64,000 nucleotides of DNA from Bombyx mori. Lineage: Eukaryota > Arthropoda > Insecta > Lepidoptera > Bombycidae. Numbering within the stretch: the first letter of the stretch is position 1; each line of letters begins with the position of its first letter. The translations under genes were made by a program, and so were the position numbers. Below the pieces are notes generated by a model. The model worked only from the letters and a program-made list of their open reading frames with translations. It searched no databases and had not been told where the DNA came from. Below, one piece after another: positions 21,001-30,319 of the stretch. The stretch spans positions 2,728,001-2,792,000 of the forward strand of contig NC_085107.1 in assembly GCF_030269925.1 (NCBI RefSeq), read 5' to 3'.

Positions 21001-21869
21001 CAATATATTTTTTTAATGTCAATTTATTTTACAATCTATTTATGTTAATTTCAAATGAATAAATACTTAAATTCGTACTATCCCTGAAAATTAAAAGAAA
21101 AATAGTGTCCCTAAAATTTATTAAGTAAATATTGACGGTAGGACTTACTGTGAGTTTTTATTGTAAGTACCTACAATACTACCTCATGAACTTGCGAAGT
21201 ACTTGTAAATTGTGTTTTAGAAGTAAAGCAGTCGTTTTTAGACCTCAGTCCCACTTTAGGAGGTTTTGTCCATGGGCTCTGTAACCGTGGAATACCGGAT
21301 AGCTCATGAGGTCATCATCATGATAATCGGTTGCTCTTGGCAGAGCAGTAGTGGTCATGTGGAATTCTTGCTTATTAAAGCCTTGACAGATGTTTTCCAT
21401 AGTCCACGAACCGAGGCCCGGCGCACGTACTCGTTAAGTGGGGTTTCAGTAAGGTCTTTCACCTGATCAGTTCCACGCATGGGGGTTCGTCCACGAGATC
21501 TCTTTCCATTGACCCTACCCTGAACAAGTTTCTCGATAGACTCTGCTGGCCGTCGCGATACGTGTCCAAAATATCGAAGAATCCTGGATTGCACTGTTGA
21601 CGATAACCTGTGAGAGATATTTAGTTCTTTGAGGTCACCTACACCTATTTACAGAAGTAATTAAGTGTGTCGATTAATACACAAAAAAAGTCGTATTTAT
21701 TGTGTTCAACAATTTCAGATGGATGAAAGAATATCAAGATGAGCACGACCTCCTTCGGTCTGAAGTTGAGAACGTCAAGGGCATCCTTGAACAGCTTCCA
21801 GATGGATGCTTCAAGCGGATCGTACTGGAGCCCACCGAAGGACCGAGCAGGTCGGCCAATTATAGGTAG
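8953..21869 (+). CDS. LanB2: Laminin subunit gamma-1, C-terminal coiled-coil part (12 exons)
   Basis: Joined exons are 8953-9073, 9452-9636, 10527-10644, 10945-11225, 12028-12232, 13551-13788, 15162-15364, 16176-16257, 17025-17113, 19619-19748, 20676-20769 and 21719-21869. All boundaries are GT-AG and all phases agree, giving ~631 residues and a TAG stop. The product is the gamma chain of the basement-membrane heterotrimer laminin. The N-terminal visible part, [12 protein letters not shown], is the Cys cluster that opens the gamma-chain coiled coil. Long Ala/Glu/Lys/Leu heptad-like helices follow. The C-terminus has LPDGCF, matching the gamma-1 end and the Cys that links to the beta chain. 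The length equals the gamma-1 coiled-coil domain (~580-600). The LN and LE domains are outside the window. Beta chains have a different linker, so gamma is preferred. Confidence 0.93.
9452..9636 (+). CDS. LanB2: LanB2 exon b
   Basis: Acceptor TTTTTTTAG, donor TAG|GTATTT. Encodes ILAKISKAP to LADRLADI plus AG of an Arg codon. Contains a coiled-coil segment with a Gly/Ser-rich break. Confidence 0.9.
9697..9975 (+). mobile_element. Jockey-like LINE 3' fragment in LanB2 intron
   Basis: This is the reverse complement of the 3' segment of the jockey-like element at 40627-41777. Shared landmarks include CATGCATCAGCC, TCTTCTCAGCGGGTCGCG and CTTTGCTCGCC. The fragment therefore points to the + strand. 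A separate piece from the reverse transcriptase region follows at about 10190-10290. Confidence 0.7.
10190..10290 (+). pseudogene. Jockey-like reverse transcriptase fragment
   Basis: The + strand reads [20 protein letters not shown], the conserved first RT block of jockey-clade LINEs ([10 protein letters not shown]). Only ~33 codons survive. It lies after, not before, a 3'-end fragment, so the two are separate insertions or a rearrangement. Confidence 0.75.
10527..10644 (+). CDS. LanB2: LanB2 exon c
   Basis: Acceptor TTTTTTTTCTCTCAG, donor AAC|GTAATA. Completes the Arg codon, then encodes [10 protein letters not shown] through AAQKEIN. Ends in phase 0. Confidence 0.9.
10945..11225 (+). CDS. 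LanB2: LanB2 exon d
   Basis: Encodes [14 protein letters not shown] through KQANI plus AG of the next codon. Donor TAG|GTAATT is clear. The acceptor AG at 10943-10944 has a weak pyrimidine tract; it is chosen because neighbouring AGs (10937, 10960) give the wrong phase. A microexon or shifted start of a few residues is possible. Confidence 0.8.
11270..11465 (-). mobile_element. Helitron-like non-autonomous fragment
   Basis: A hairpin (CCCCGCGGTGACTCCGCGGGG) is followed by AAATCGGTCCAGCCGTTCCAGAG, an internal block common to lepidopteran non-autonomous Helitrons. A related block lies at 19389-19597. The ends are not resolved here. Confidence 0.4.
11585..11770 (+). repeat. Bm1 SINE, 5'-truncated
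   Basis: Matches the 3' two-fifths of the Bm1 copies in this window, from GCCTATTTCTGCCGTGAAGC to CATCTAAGCAATAA. Diverged by several substitutions and an internal deletion. Located in a LanB2 intron. Confidence 0.85.
12028..12232 (+). CDS. LanB2: LanB2 exon e
   Basis: Acceptor TTCACAG, donor ACG|GTATAA. Completes a Ser codon, then [11 protein letters not shown] through SMEMNRT. Alanine-rich coiled coil. Ends in phase 0. Confidence 0.92.
12370..12527 (+). mobile_element. Helitron-like 3' end
   Basis: Ends with the GC-rich CCGAGCGAAGCCGGGGCGGA block and terminal CTAG (12524-12527) followed by T, as expected for Helitrons. Same family as 54015-54421 (+) and 51958-52215 (-). The 5' part is missing or diverged. 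Confidence 0.6.
12547..12993 (+). repeat. Bm1 SINE, full length
   Basis: Full ~445-bp copy. The tRNA-like head has an A-box-like TGGCCTAAAGGATAAG and B box GTTCGAATCCC. The Bm1 body follows with GGTAGGACCTCTTGCGAGTC, and the copy ends in an A-rich tail. The internal RNA polymerase III promoter boxes are largely intact. Confidence 0.93.
13010..13360. repeat. Unclassified dispersed repeat, copy 1
   Basis: About 340 bp matches 42365-42690 in the same orientation. Shared blocks are ATTATAAGTTTGAACATT, ACATGGTAGTGTG and TATAAGTGTGGGAAATTT. No coding capacity or clear terminal repeat is seen. Confidence 0.7.
13551..13788 (+). CDS. LanB2: LanB2 exon f
   Basis: Acceptor CTCGTTACAG, donor G|GTAAAT. 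Encodes [17 protein letters not shown] through NEIYKTLK plus G of the next codon. Corresponds to the gamma-1 stretch with repeated Leu/Glu heptads. Confidence 0.93.
13859..14505. mobile_element. DNA transposon with ~40-bp terminal inverted repeats, no transposase
   Basis: The left end ACTATAGTAGAATTATTTTG (continuing TCCGTGCAGTTTGGGTCAT) is mirrored at the right end (ATGACCCAAACTGCACGGAC ... ACTATAGT). Three extra bases in one arm are the main difference. The 647-bp interior has no transposase ORF. Target duplication is not evident. Lies in a LanB2 intron. Confidence 0.75.
14519..14640. mobile_element. Truncated copy of the CAGTGTGCT MITE
   Basis: Shares TGTGCTTAGTGCGAG, TTCTCGATCGCATAAAAGTT and TTTGCCGCTAGGGGCGCTGT with the complete copies at 44170-44351 and 57796-57965. 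Its right inverted repeat is missing. It starts 13 bp after the preceding TIR element. Confidence 0.75.
15162..15364 (+). CDS. LanB2: LanB2 exon g
   Basis: Acceptor CACGAACAG, donor GAG|GTATTG. Completes a Glu codon, then [11 protein letters not shown] through YADKASE. Notably GC-rich and Ala-rich. Ends in phase 0. A Bm1 SINE begins only 13 bp into the following intron. Confidence 0.93.
15378..15623 (+). repeat. Bm1 SINE, 5'-truncated, 13 bp after a LanB2 donor
   Basis: Body of Bm1 without the tRNA-like head, running to the A-rich tail. A reverse copy lies at 15765-16018 in the same intron. Confidence 0.9.
15765..16018 (-). repeat. Bm1 SINE, interrupted by a 135-bp insert
   Basis: Reverse-oriented Bm1 body. 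It matches up to GGGTGGTGGT (15840) and resumes at GTGGTACCTACCCG (15976). The 135-bp insert 15841-15975 is unrelated to Bm1 and is bounded by GTGGT on both sides, a possible 5-bp target duplication. Confidence 0.85.
16176..16257 (+). CDS. LanB2: LanB2 exon h
   Basis: Acceptor TTTTTAAAAG, strong donor GTAAGT. Encodes [16 protein letters not shown] through DKLI plus A of a Thr codon. Confidence 0.92.
16258..17024 (+). other. LanB2 intron without recognisable elements
   Basis: AT-rich intron. I see no repeat end, exon or RNA gene in it. Confidence 0.5.
17025..17113 (+). CDS. LanB2: LanB2 exon i
   Basis: Acceptor GATTACAG, donor AAG|GTACAT. Completes Thr, then [18 protein letters not shown] through DAKMK. 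Ends in phase 0. Confidence 0.92.
17226..17858. mobile_element. TA-flanked MITE (Tc1/mariner-pogo type) nested in a Helitron
   Basis: The inverted repeats CAGTCAAACCTGGGTAAGTG and its mirror ending TTATCCAGGTTTGACTG are flanked by TA (17224-17225, 17859-17860). Short repeats of the form CTCTATAAGTGAGAG recur inside the left part. The interior carries a jockey-like LINE fragment rather than a transposase. TA target and CAGT ends suggest pogo/Tigger affinity (inference). Confidence 0.8.
17434..17792 (-). pseudogene. Jockey-like LINE 3' fragment carried inside the MITE
   Basis: Near-identical to 40695-41085 of the jockey-like element, including [20 protein letters not shown] in the - strand translation. 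It has neither poly(A) nor 5' end, so it is an internal piece. Confidence 0.8.
18614..18755 (+). repeat. Dispersed repeat (GTGAGCTCACGG family)
   Basis: Shares GTGAGCTCACGGGCTCAA and CGACCCGCTGAGAAGAT with reverse copies at 44440-44640 and 48540-48740, and with a degenerate copy at 15630-15760. Probably a LINE 3' segment; family not identified. Confidence 0.6.
19389..19597 (-). mobile_element. Helitron-like non-autonomous element
   Basis: On the - strand it runs from TC (19597) to CTAG (19389-19392). It contains the AAATCGGTCCAGCCGTTCTCGAG block typical of such elements in moths. Lies 21 bp before a LanB2 acceptor. Confidence 0.55.
19619..19748 (+). CDS. LanB2: LanB2 exon j
   Basis: Acceptor TTTAAAAACAG, donor A|GTATGT. 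Encodes [15 protein letters not shown] through DEALDRL plus A of a Lys codon. Confidence 0.92.
19795..20034 (+). repeat. Bm1 SINE, 5'-truncated
   Basis: Bm1 body from ACTGGTGGCAGGACCTC to the A-rich tail, followed by a short (CAAT)n-like run. In a LanB2 intron. Confidence 0.9.
20676..20769 (+). CDS. LanB2: LanB2 exon k
   Basis: Acceptor TTCTTTACAG, donor AG|GTAAAT. Completes Lys, then [19 protein letters not shown] through KNNHQ plus AG. Confidence 0.93.
21270..21610 (-). pseudogene. RTE-like LINE ORF2 C-terminal fragment in the last LanB2 intron
   Basis: The - strand reads [19 protein letters not shown] and [18 protein letters not shown], the characteristic tail of RTE-type ORF2, through KALISKNST. 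Only ~80 residues, no RT core. Confidence 0.75.
21719..21869 (+). CDS. LanB2: LanB2 terminal coding exon
   Basis: Acceptor AATTTCAG. Encodes [17 protein letters not shown], then [13 protein letters not shown] and a short tail before TAG at 21867. LP-x-GCF is the gamma-1 C-terminal signature, with the Cys that bonds to the beta chain. Confidence 0.95.
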
Positions 21870-22083
21870 ATGGAATTAACAGAGCATTGCGACGGGTGTG
21901 ACTTTTTTTTTTTTAAATCATCAAGAATCATCTGTAAATAATGGATTGTGTATTTATTGAGTTCCATCCTAAAGTTTCGAGTTGCATCTTGTAATACGAT
22001 TAAGGATATTTGCTGATAAATGGAGTGCATTACGCGAATTTTCCTTATGTTTTATACGAAGGGGCTATTTGTTATGTAAGGAG

Positions 22084-22089
22084 AATAAA
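22084..22089 (+). terminator. LanB2: Candidate LanB2 polyadenylation signal
   Basis: First AATAAA after the stop codon (215 bp downstream), with a T-rich run and GTG about 20-30 bp further on. Other AATAAA hexamers follow in this AT-rich region, so the true site is uncertain. Confidence 0.35.
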
Positions 22090-22109
22090 TGAATATCAAG
22101 TTTACCGAA

Positions 22110-24205
22110 TTTTTTTTTGTGAAAGTTTAAATTTCTCCATTAATCATTGAAACCTTCGTATGTTCTAGAACGCTCTAGAATATTCCACGATTCACCCAGC
22201 ATTGCTCACACTTTACGTGCCTTAATTACTTTAGATATAATAGACTTAAATGTAAAAATGAGGCTAGAAACTTATTAATTATAAATAAGAAGCAATAAAT
22301 TTTCTTAATATTTTTTTTTCTTTGTTGTGCAAATTTTGATATGAATATTGGATTGAAACGGATCAATATAACGATAGATTTATTGAAAACAAACATAATC
22401 TAATTAAACTGTATTTTTATATTGCATTTATACTTTGCATTTCTGTACTTAGATTTGAAGATACCTATATAATAAATAATATTATGAATGATATTAACGT
22501 ACAACCATTTAATAAATACAGTCAATAAATGATAATAACGATTAGTAGACATGAAATTGTAATTCACGTTTTTTTAGAACACACATATATTGCTATAAAA
22601 TGTACTTATCACGAAATCAATTAAATCTTCAACAGAATGATTTTTGTTTGACATATTTTAGCGAAACATATATTCTATTGCGTTCCATAATTGCCCTGAT
22701 TTTAAATAAATAGTAGCTATGGAATGGAAAATTGAGGTTAAAAATTTTTCGTGATTGTGTTGAGTATGTATTGTAAATATTCTCATCACAATGAGCACAA
22801 TTTACGTCTACGTTAAGTTCTTTTTAATGAAACAAAGTATCTATTAAATTTAATTAATTTCTTTTATAAATTTAACCAAAGAAAACAGAAGAGACGTGTG
22901 CGTGTGTTTTTCAATATTATTCCTGTAATTATTTTTTATTTACTTAAAGTAGATATGTAATTGTGAGTAAAATAACAATAATTTTATTGTAGCTTATTTA
23001 TTTGTATTAAATAACATGGATTATGTGTGATGTTTTATTTTAGATGTTAATTTAGACGAGGTTCTATACATAAATTAGTTACAGTGATGTAACAGTGTTT
23101 AAAGTAAGTTTACGGTAGGCAGGGGCTTGGCTCTGTCCCTGGCGTTTCTGAAGTCCATGGGCTGACTGCAAAGGCAATAGAAAATATTATAAAATTAATA
23201 AAAATAATTAATTCATTAAAGGCTGGAACTGGACTGGGAATGTATTTAGGTTGGGCTAGAAGCAATGTGCGATTTATGAGGCCAAAGGCCTTCACAAAGT
23301 CACTCAAACTAAATCAACTTTATTAGAACTGCTTCTGACGTATTCAATTATATTCCAACGCCAACATACTCGAGTCTCAGTAGAGCTAAAATATGTTTCG
23401 GAGGCATTTATAAAATTGTAGAAAACTTCGTTTTTCTCGAACATGATACCTAACTCATTCTTATTCCTGCCGATAATCGGATAAAGCCCATTAAATAACA
23501 AGAAGTCCTTGAAGCCCACAGCATCAACTTCAAACCCGTCACCCATCCTTCAGATAAGTCAAAGAATCCCTAATAAATGCGATTTTTAGACACGAAGTCG
23601 TCTAAATGTATTAGTTAATGGAGAAACACTGATTTCAGACTTGCAAAACTGGGGGTCATATTAGATTGTTTACCCATATTTTATACATAGTAAAACGCAC
23701 TTGTACATAGAGAGGCCCTTCGCCAAATTGTTTCACGGGACGTAGGGTTGTGTTGTGGTCGAAAGATGTTGACGAACTCACGAATAGTTGGCACGTCATT
23801 CATCACACCTTGCGTATTTTCTTCTGTGAAGCAGTCAAACGACTTTATCCATGGACTCCGATAACCACTTAACACCCTTGTAAGTTTTTCACGCTTCATG
23901 CAATCCATTTATGTTTTTTATTTCTAAATCATTCTAACATCGAAAACAAAATTCACCATCTATTGATCAATCTAAAGTCTAACACTAATACGAGTTTAAT
24001 AAATGTTAAAATTTTGTATAATATGTTTTTTACTCAATCACGCCAGCTTTCAGTATTTACGTGAAGTAGGTAATGATTTTATGTACCTTGAGTACCTGAA
24101 ACTTGGCCGTCGAAGCAAGGTAGTAGGTAGGTAGTAGTACATACTAACACTACGCAATCGGCCACATTTCGTTCGTCAGAAAATACGTGACGTCTGGGGG
24201 CCCTG
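22110..24205. other. AT-rich intergenic sequence after LanB2
   Basis: No supported gene. A small remnant of the 715-850 retroposon family lies at 23114-23180, and an old Bm1-like scrap near 23845-23885. Reading frames here are short and without recognisable motifs. Confidence 0.5.
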
Positions 24206-24210
24206 GGATC

Positions 24211-24503
24211 TTACTCTATTGACTGTAATGTAGGTCGCCGGTGTGCTACGCGGCGCACTGAAGTAATTATGTCGATTTCTATCTTCGATCTTCTTACTAA
24301 GGTGCCAGAATTTCTAGTAGATTCTGGGAAAGACGAATCTGAAGATACTGAGAATGAATCTATTTCTAAGTGACCTAAAAGACACATTAACATACAAAAG
24401 AAGGCGATGTTAGGTAATCCAGGCGCTTAGTAACAGAAATCGACACGATTATTTCAGTGCGCCGCGTAGGGCACGCTTGACCTACGTGGCAATCATGTGT
24501 TAA
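24211..24503. mobile_element. piggyBac-like MITE, copy 1
   Basis: Inverted ends pair GTAGGTCGCCGGTGTGCTAC...GGCGCACTGAAGTAATTATG with CAGTGCGCCGCGTAGGGCAC...GACCTACG. A TTAA-like right flank (GTGTTAAG) and left TTACTC resemble piggyBac-type ends. The same family, with a clearer TTAA, occurs at 51336-51867. Confidence 0.55.
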
Positions 24504-24670
24504 GAGATATGTATGAAATTTTGCACAGAGATTTGTAACATATTTTAATACTATATATTTTTTACGTGATATGGCACATAAACTTAGTTGAAAAGCGATA
24601 GAGCGTCGCCTTTCGTTTCTAGCAACAATTCCTGTGTAACTAGTGCTTGGCATCACCGAAACCTGGTTCT

Positions 24671-24930
24671 ACTGGTGGCAGGACCTCTTGTGCTCTGCAC
24701 GGGTAGGTACCACCACTCTGCCTATTTCTGCCGTGAAGCAGTAATGCGTTTCGTTTTGAAGTATCCTTCAGCCGTATCGGGCAGCCGTTGTAACTATACT
24801 GAGACCTTAGCTTTTAAATATCGAGGTGGGTGGCCCATTTACGTCGTAGATGACTATGGGCTCTAGTAACCACTTAACACCAGGTGGGCTGTGAGCTCGT
24901 CCACCTATCTAAGCACTAAAAAATAAAAAA
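24671..24930 (+). repeat. Bm1 SINE, 5'-truncated
   Basis: Bm1 body from ACTGGTGGCAGGACCTC to the A-rich end. A few extra bases are inserted near TATCCTTCAGCCGTATCGGG. Confidence 0.9.
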
Positions 24931-24934
24931 TCTG

Positions 24935-27495
24935 TTAAAAAATTTAAATTAATTCTCTTTTTCATAATTAATTATATCATACGCCTATTGATTTCATCTT
25001 TTGAATTTGACATGGTGTTGTTAATTACTAGATTACAAGGCAGCAGAAGGTCGTAGAAAATGGAAAAAAAATTAATAATATTTTTTTAATAATTCAACGT
25101 TCGTCATAGAAATATCATAGTCAAAACGACAGGCGTACATTCGCGAAATATTCAGTGTGTATTTTTATAAACCGGCTCACGTTCTTAAAAACAAAGGAAC
25201 AATACGGTCTTAAGTGCCAGCTCATCTAGGGCTGTGCCACGGGAAATCATGTATACGGGGCTGGGCGGGGAAGACTGCTAGTGCGGCGCGGCCCTAACAG
25301 CGCCACGTGTGTGCGTTACGTATAGTTTTATACCTCTGTGTTCTGTTGACGAACGTTGGGTGAATATGATTTACGATGATTTTAAAATTGAAAATAAGTG
25401 AAATTAGATCGAAATACTTGATGAAGATTTTGTTTATTTAGCCGTTATAAACTTGAATCAAAAAAAATTATTTGATTTATAGTTTCCTTTATGTAATCAG
25501 TTAAATGTACTGACTGTATTTATTATACTATTCAAACTATATGTTTGTACGTATACTTAACTTACATAATATAATATATATCAGGTCACCTATCCAATGG
25601 GACAAATAAATTAATTAAACTTCAAAGATTAAAAACAATTTTTATCTTCATGCTTAGAAAAAATAATAGTGTTTTGTTACATTATAACGCATTATAACTT
25701 ACCACAATATTCATACGTCGACAAATAACATGTTTGGATCGGAAGCATTTACAAATATATGTACAAAGTGTAGTACACGTCGTATGAGAAAAAAAAAACA
25801 TGTAAGTAATTTTAATAAAAAACGTAAGGAATTTGAAAATCATCTACTATTTCCTAAATTTCCATAGTTTTATATTATACAAAACGTATGGTCACAGTAT
25901 TGTCGGGTGGTATGCAAACGTAGTAGTCCCGCGAGTCGTACAATTTATGGCGAGCATTCCGCTGAATTTTCTTTTGTTTTTTTTGAAAAGTAACGCTCTT
26001 CCCTACCCTTTGTATACATACATACATACAAGTAAATGGGGTTCCATTCTGTTGTTGCGCTTAAAGGTGGCCAGATAAACGTTTACAGACATTCTTGTGT
26101 CGATGTGATAGCGATTGTTTTTATACAACATATGCTTCTCAAAACTTGTGCTTCAAAAAAAAAAAAAAGATTATAAGTTCAATTCAAGAGAATATATTAT
26201 ATGTTATTATAGACAAATACGTCTCGTACAATGATTCATTAGATCTAACATAAATTTCCAACTTTAGATCGAATAACAAAATAGTTATATTAATTTTGTT
26301 CCTACAACTTTTGCTTAAATTTTACCACGAAAAAAGTCGTGTTAAAAATCTAGGTTAACAAGACAAAACTCAGCACCGCGGAAACGAGCCAACAAAACAA
26401 ATTTACAACAACGAAATTACCTGATATCTCACCGTCTGGGGGCGTCGAGTTTTCGAAATGACTCGCTAAACTAAAACTAAATAAGTGGCCGAAAAATGTT
26501 GGCAGCATCGCCCACTCCCGTTTGAGCTTTAATTACAAAACAGGCCCCTCTTCATCTGTCCGAATTTCAAGGTAGCGCGGGGCGGGCTCTGGGGTCGAAA
26601 TAAACTGGTCGTTGCGAGTGGAAAAACAAGGCGCTTAATCCAAAAACTTTCCTTAATTACGTTCGTACAAAACTAACTCCCTGAACGAATTAAGTGTGAG
26701 GTGAAATTGGCCGAAATCCTATATCAGATTATGGATGTGGCCCTCGGGCGGGCTGGATGGAGAGCTTTCGGGTTTGGCCTTTTATGCTGTGTGGGAAATC
26801 CTAGGAAGACAGCTTGGTGAAAGTAACTTAAAGTGAATATCATATTTTTTAGTGCTTTTTCAATTTACTGCACGCAGCTCTGGGATGGAAGTTGGGTACG
26901 GGAGTTACAATACAGTGTAGAGATGCCCTCCTAGCAATATTGTTTTAAAAACAAAAATTTTTAGATAGATATTTTAAATTTCAAACAAAACAATCGTTCT
27001 AATAAGATACTCATCTAAGAGCCTTGCATTTTCTAAAGCTCTTTGCTTAAAGCTCATATCAGGTCCCCTCATAATTCAACTTTTTTAAATGACTATGATT
27101 TACTTTTGTTTACAGATTGATGTGTAGTAAATTTACATTTACACAGTCAAGTTACACATGAAATATTTTTATACAAAAGTAGACGGAAATTTGCACAGTA
27201 TTCAGATGTCGACGTATAAAAACTGTAAAAGGAAAACTGTAAAGTCTTCGATAATTCGACGTAAACAACTTAAAATTAAATTGTAAAAGTGGTTTTAACC
27301 ATACGTTACAATCGTTGACTCGCAACACAATTGGGGCTTTGCACGTATTTTTTAATATGCTTTTTGTAATATAAATAATAATATTAAATAAATAAATAAC
27401 TGGGATTAAACCAGGCACAGTATCACCCGACCACAAATTAGAGTTCCCTGTGTTATTGTTGAGACTGACAAACGTACTTATATACGTTTAAATAT
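24935..27495. other. Intergenic sequence, mostly unique
   Basis: No gene supported. The segment 26340-26660 is less AT-rich and repeat-free, and 25235-25325 is GC-rich; both could hold regulatory DNA of a neighbouring gene. A 13-A run lies near 26156. Confidence 0.45.
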
Positions 27496-27499
27496 ATAG

Positions 27500-27572
27500 G
27501 TATGTGGGAATCGAACCCACGACCCTCGACGCAACAGTCAGTGTCGCTAACTAATGCACCATCGAATCAGTC
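27500..27572 (-). repeat. tRNA-like SINE head remnant
   Basis: The - strand has a B-box-like GGGTTCGATTCCC and upstream A-box-like GTGCATTAGTTAGCG at tRNA-like spacing. It lacks a closing acceptor stem, and the SINE body is not recognisable. Best read as a tRNA-derived SINE head, not a tRNA gene. Confidence 0.5.
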
Positions 27573-28134
27573 ATCATTCAGAACGATCTAACGTTATCTT
27601 TCAGCTAAAATAATTGACTTAATTTAAACAATAAAAAATCAAGTTGCACGTAAATATTTCTGTTGGATGAATGATTGAATGATGATAAAAGCTATTAGGT
27701 ATGGGAGTCACTACCCCGGTTACTGCCTTTATTTCTAATTTAGTAGCAACTACATATTTTAATTTCTTACCTAACTTCCTGTATTCCCGTTAACTTATCT
27801 TAAAGCTAATATGACGGGATATTTGAAGAACATTGCGCGAACGCTATTTTAAAAGCCTTAACATTTTTAGCGTTGGCACAATGATCGAAATGTGATCAAA
27901 ATCACTGACATACCCATGCTTACGATTCATATTATTACATTTAATCTATTGTTTTGTTATTGTAAAAACTGAACAGCACGCTTCGCTGGCCGATCTTTGA
28001 TCTGATCGCTACCAACCCTCACAGCAATAACCGCCAGGCCAATCTGAAAAATAAATTAGTTTATCCTGAAAATTTCATTGAAATCTGTCCAGCTGTTTTA
28101 GAGTCACACATACACACATCGACTTTAATTAATA

Positions 28135-28428
28135 CTAGATAATGACCGCCTTTTTTTTTATAACGAAATCTTGTTGTGTCTTTAAAGCAGTAAAAGTATT
28201 ATTATTATTCGCCAATATATGTCGGGAAGAGTCATAAAGTTGATTATCGATAAAGTTGATTATTGAAAACACGAATAAAACAACATTTTCTGAAAATAAA
28301 TCGTAGCTAGATCGATTTATCGCCCCTGAAATCCCCTGTATACTAAATTTTATGAAAATCGTTGGAGCCGTTTCCGAGATTTAGATTATATGTATATATA
28401 CAAGAATTGCTCGTTTAAAGGTATAAGA
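28135..28428 (-). mobile_element. Non-autonomous Helitron (same family as 17192-18131)
   Basis: On the - strand it starts TCTTATACCTTTAAACGAGC and ends CTAG at 28135 with A|T host flanks. It shares the GAAACGGCTCCAACGATTTTC block. The terminal hairpin is degraded. Confidence 0.7.
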
Positions 28429-28429
28429 T

Positions 28430-29365
28430 ATAGATAGATAAATACATTTTAAGAGGGTTCCCAGTTCTTACAGTAATGAATTTTTAAAAAAATACTTAGT
28501 GGTAAATCAGGTAGGTTCAGATGGTATGGTGAAAATATATTTTCTCTTGACCATTTTGCAGGTTGGATATAGATTTACAAATTTGTATGGCCTTATTTAC
28601 TGTGAACTTGTTATATTTGAAGAACAATGAATGGCTACGTTGCTTTGTCCGATTCCGTCAAGTTATTAAAAGCAGTTTGTTTGATATTCTGACGTCGATA
28701 TAACAAATATAGGTGGCTTTTAGGTAGCCTAATGGTGTTTTAAGAGCCTAAAACAATATGTGCCATTACAGACCATCTGTTTATTTTCGCTAATTTAACT
28801 CTAGTCAAGTCCCAAATACTCCGCGTGCCCCCTAGTCGCGGATACCTCGAAGGAGCTTTGGCCGCCTGCTCGGAAAGAAAAGTTAATAATTTAAGTGGAC
28901 AATGAGTGCTATTGGATGTTCAAATATATGATGACTTAATCATATTTGTATACTTTAATAAACACGGTTTTTTTTTAGATAATAATATGCGTTTACTTGT
29001 AGCACATAAAATTTAGGAAAAAGAAAGTGTGCATTAATTTTTTATCCAACAGAAAATTGTACAGGGTGACTAATTAAAAACTTCCCTCCACTTGTAAGAA
29101 GTTCAATTAAAAAGAAGAAAAAAATATATATAGACGAGTTGTCAGAATGAAAATCTTTTCGACGGTTCATTTTACGAACATTTTTATGACGTTTAGAGTT
29201 GATTCTCACTGGAGCTGTGAAATGCTGTGGACTATTATTTAGTAGCGTTTTTTTCTAAAATTTTTATCTTACTACAAACAACTTATGTACAGCATCGTTG
29301 GTAATATAAATATATCCAGATTTCATTATGTAATTAAACTTAGCATACTTCAGGGTTTGTTGACT
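28430..29365. other. Intergenic sequence with a LINE 3' scrap
   Basis: AT-rich, no gene. The piece 28820-28885 (ATACTCCGCGTGCCCCCTAG) matches the 3' end of the LINE fragment at 43826-44071. Confidence 0.5.
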
Positions 29366-29413
29366 TTTTTGTTTCATATTCCATAGATAATACACATATT
29401 CGGTTGGATTTTT

Positions 29414-29662
29414 ACCGGTGGTAGAACCTCTTGTGAGTCCGCGTGGGTAGGTACCATCGCCCTGCTTATTTCTGCCGTGAAGCAGTAATGCATTTTGGTC
29501 TGAAGGGTAGGGCAGCCGTTGTAACTATACTGAGATCTTAGAACTTATATCTGATTCTCAAGGTGGGTGGCGCATTTACGCTGTAGATGTCTATGTGCTC
29601 CAGTAACCACTTAACACCAGGTGGGCTGTGAGCTCGTCCACCCATCTAAGCAATAAAAAAAA
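29414..29662 (+). repeat. Bm1 SINE, 5'-truncated
   Basis: Bm1 body from ACCGGTGGTAGAACCTC to the A-rich tail. It has split an older dispersed repeat, whose left flank (ATAGATAATACACAT) precedes it and whose remainder follows. Confidence 0.9.
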
Positions 29663-30012
29663 CATAAATTAGCTATAGATGAGTAACTTAAGGACTCAAC
29701 AAAAATGTTTACGGGCGTCTGCCACTAGATAGCTTCGCTTCAATTAGTTTCTCATTGCTCCTGTAGATGGCAGAAACATATTACCTATCCTATATTTTAT
29801 TTTTAATGAAGGATTTTGTAAATTTTCTGTAACAAATAAAGACTTGTATGTTTTTTTATTTTTTTCATCATCATTATTTTTTTATATTCTTTGTTTAGTT
29901 ATGCAATAATTAAAGGCCTTAACTTTACCAACATATATTATTAAGTTTAGGGGCATTCGTTACAAGATGCCGTTAGTTATGCATACAAAAACATATTTGT
30001 CTTAAAGTATTA
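29663..30012. repeat. Unclassified dispersed repeat B, copy 1
   Basis: Matches 49975-50325 in the same orientation. Shared blocks are AAAATGTTTACGGGCGTC, TTTCTCATTGCTCCTGTA and AACAAATAAAGACTTGTATG. No ORF or clear terminal repeat. Confidence 0.7.
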
Positions 30013-30015
30013 CAG

Positions 30016-30318
30016 TTTCAGAGCCCGGTCATATTCGAGTGAACGGAGCCACGGCACACCATATGTTAAGTCGTTATTGGAGCCCATGGACACTCGGCCA
30101 TTTATCTGACCACATGATGTCCCATCTTTTAAACAGATTGAATACTTGAATCTTGAGATATATATAGCCCCACCCTTCGAACCGAAACGTATTACTGCTT
30201 CACGGCGGAAATAGGCGGGGTGGTGGTACCTACTCCTGCGGACTCCCAAGAGGTCCTACCACCAGTGATTATGCAAATTATAATTTTGCGTTTTATCCTT
30301 TAGGCCACGACGGCTTCA
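30016..30318 (-). repeat. Bm1 SINE, internally deleted
   Basis: Reverse Bm1 body up to CCTACCACCAGTGATTATGC, then ATCCTTTAGGCCACGACGG from the tRNA-like head. The stretch between them in full copies is missing. Confidence 0.8.
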
Positions 30319-30319
30319 C

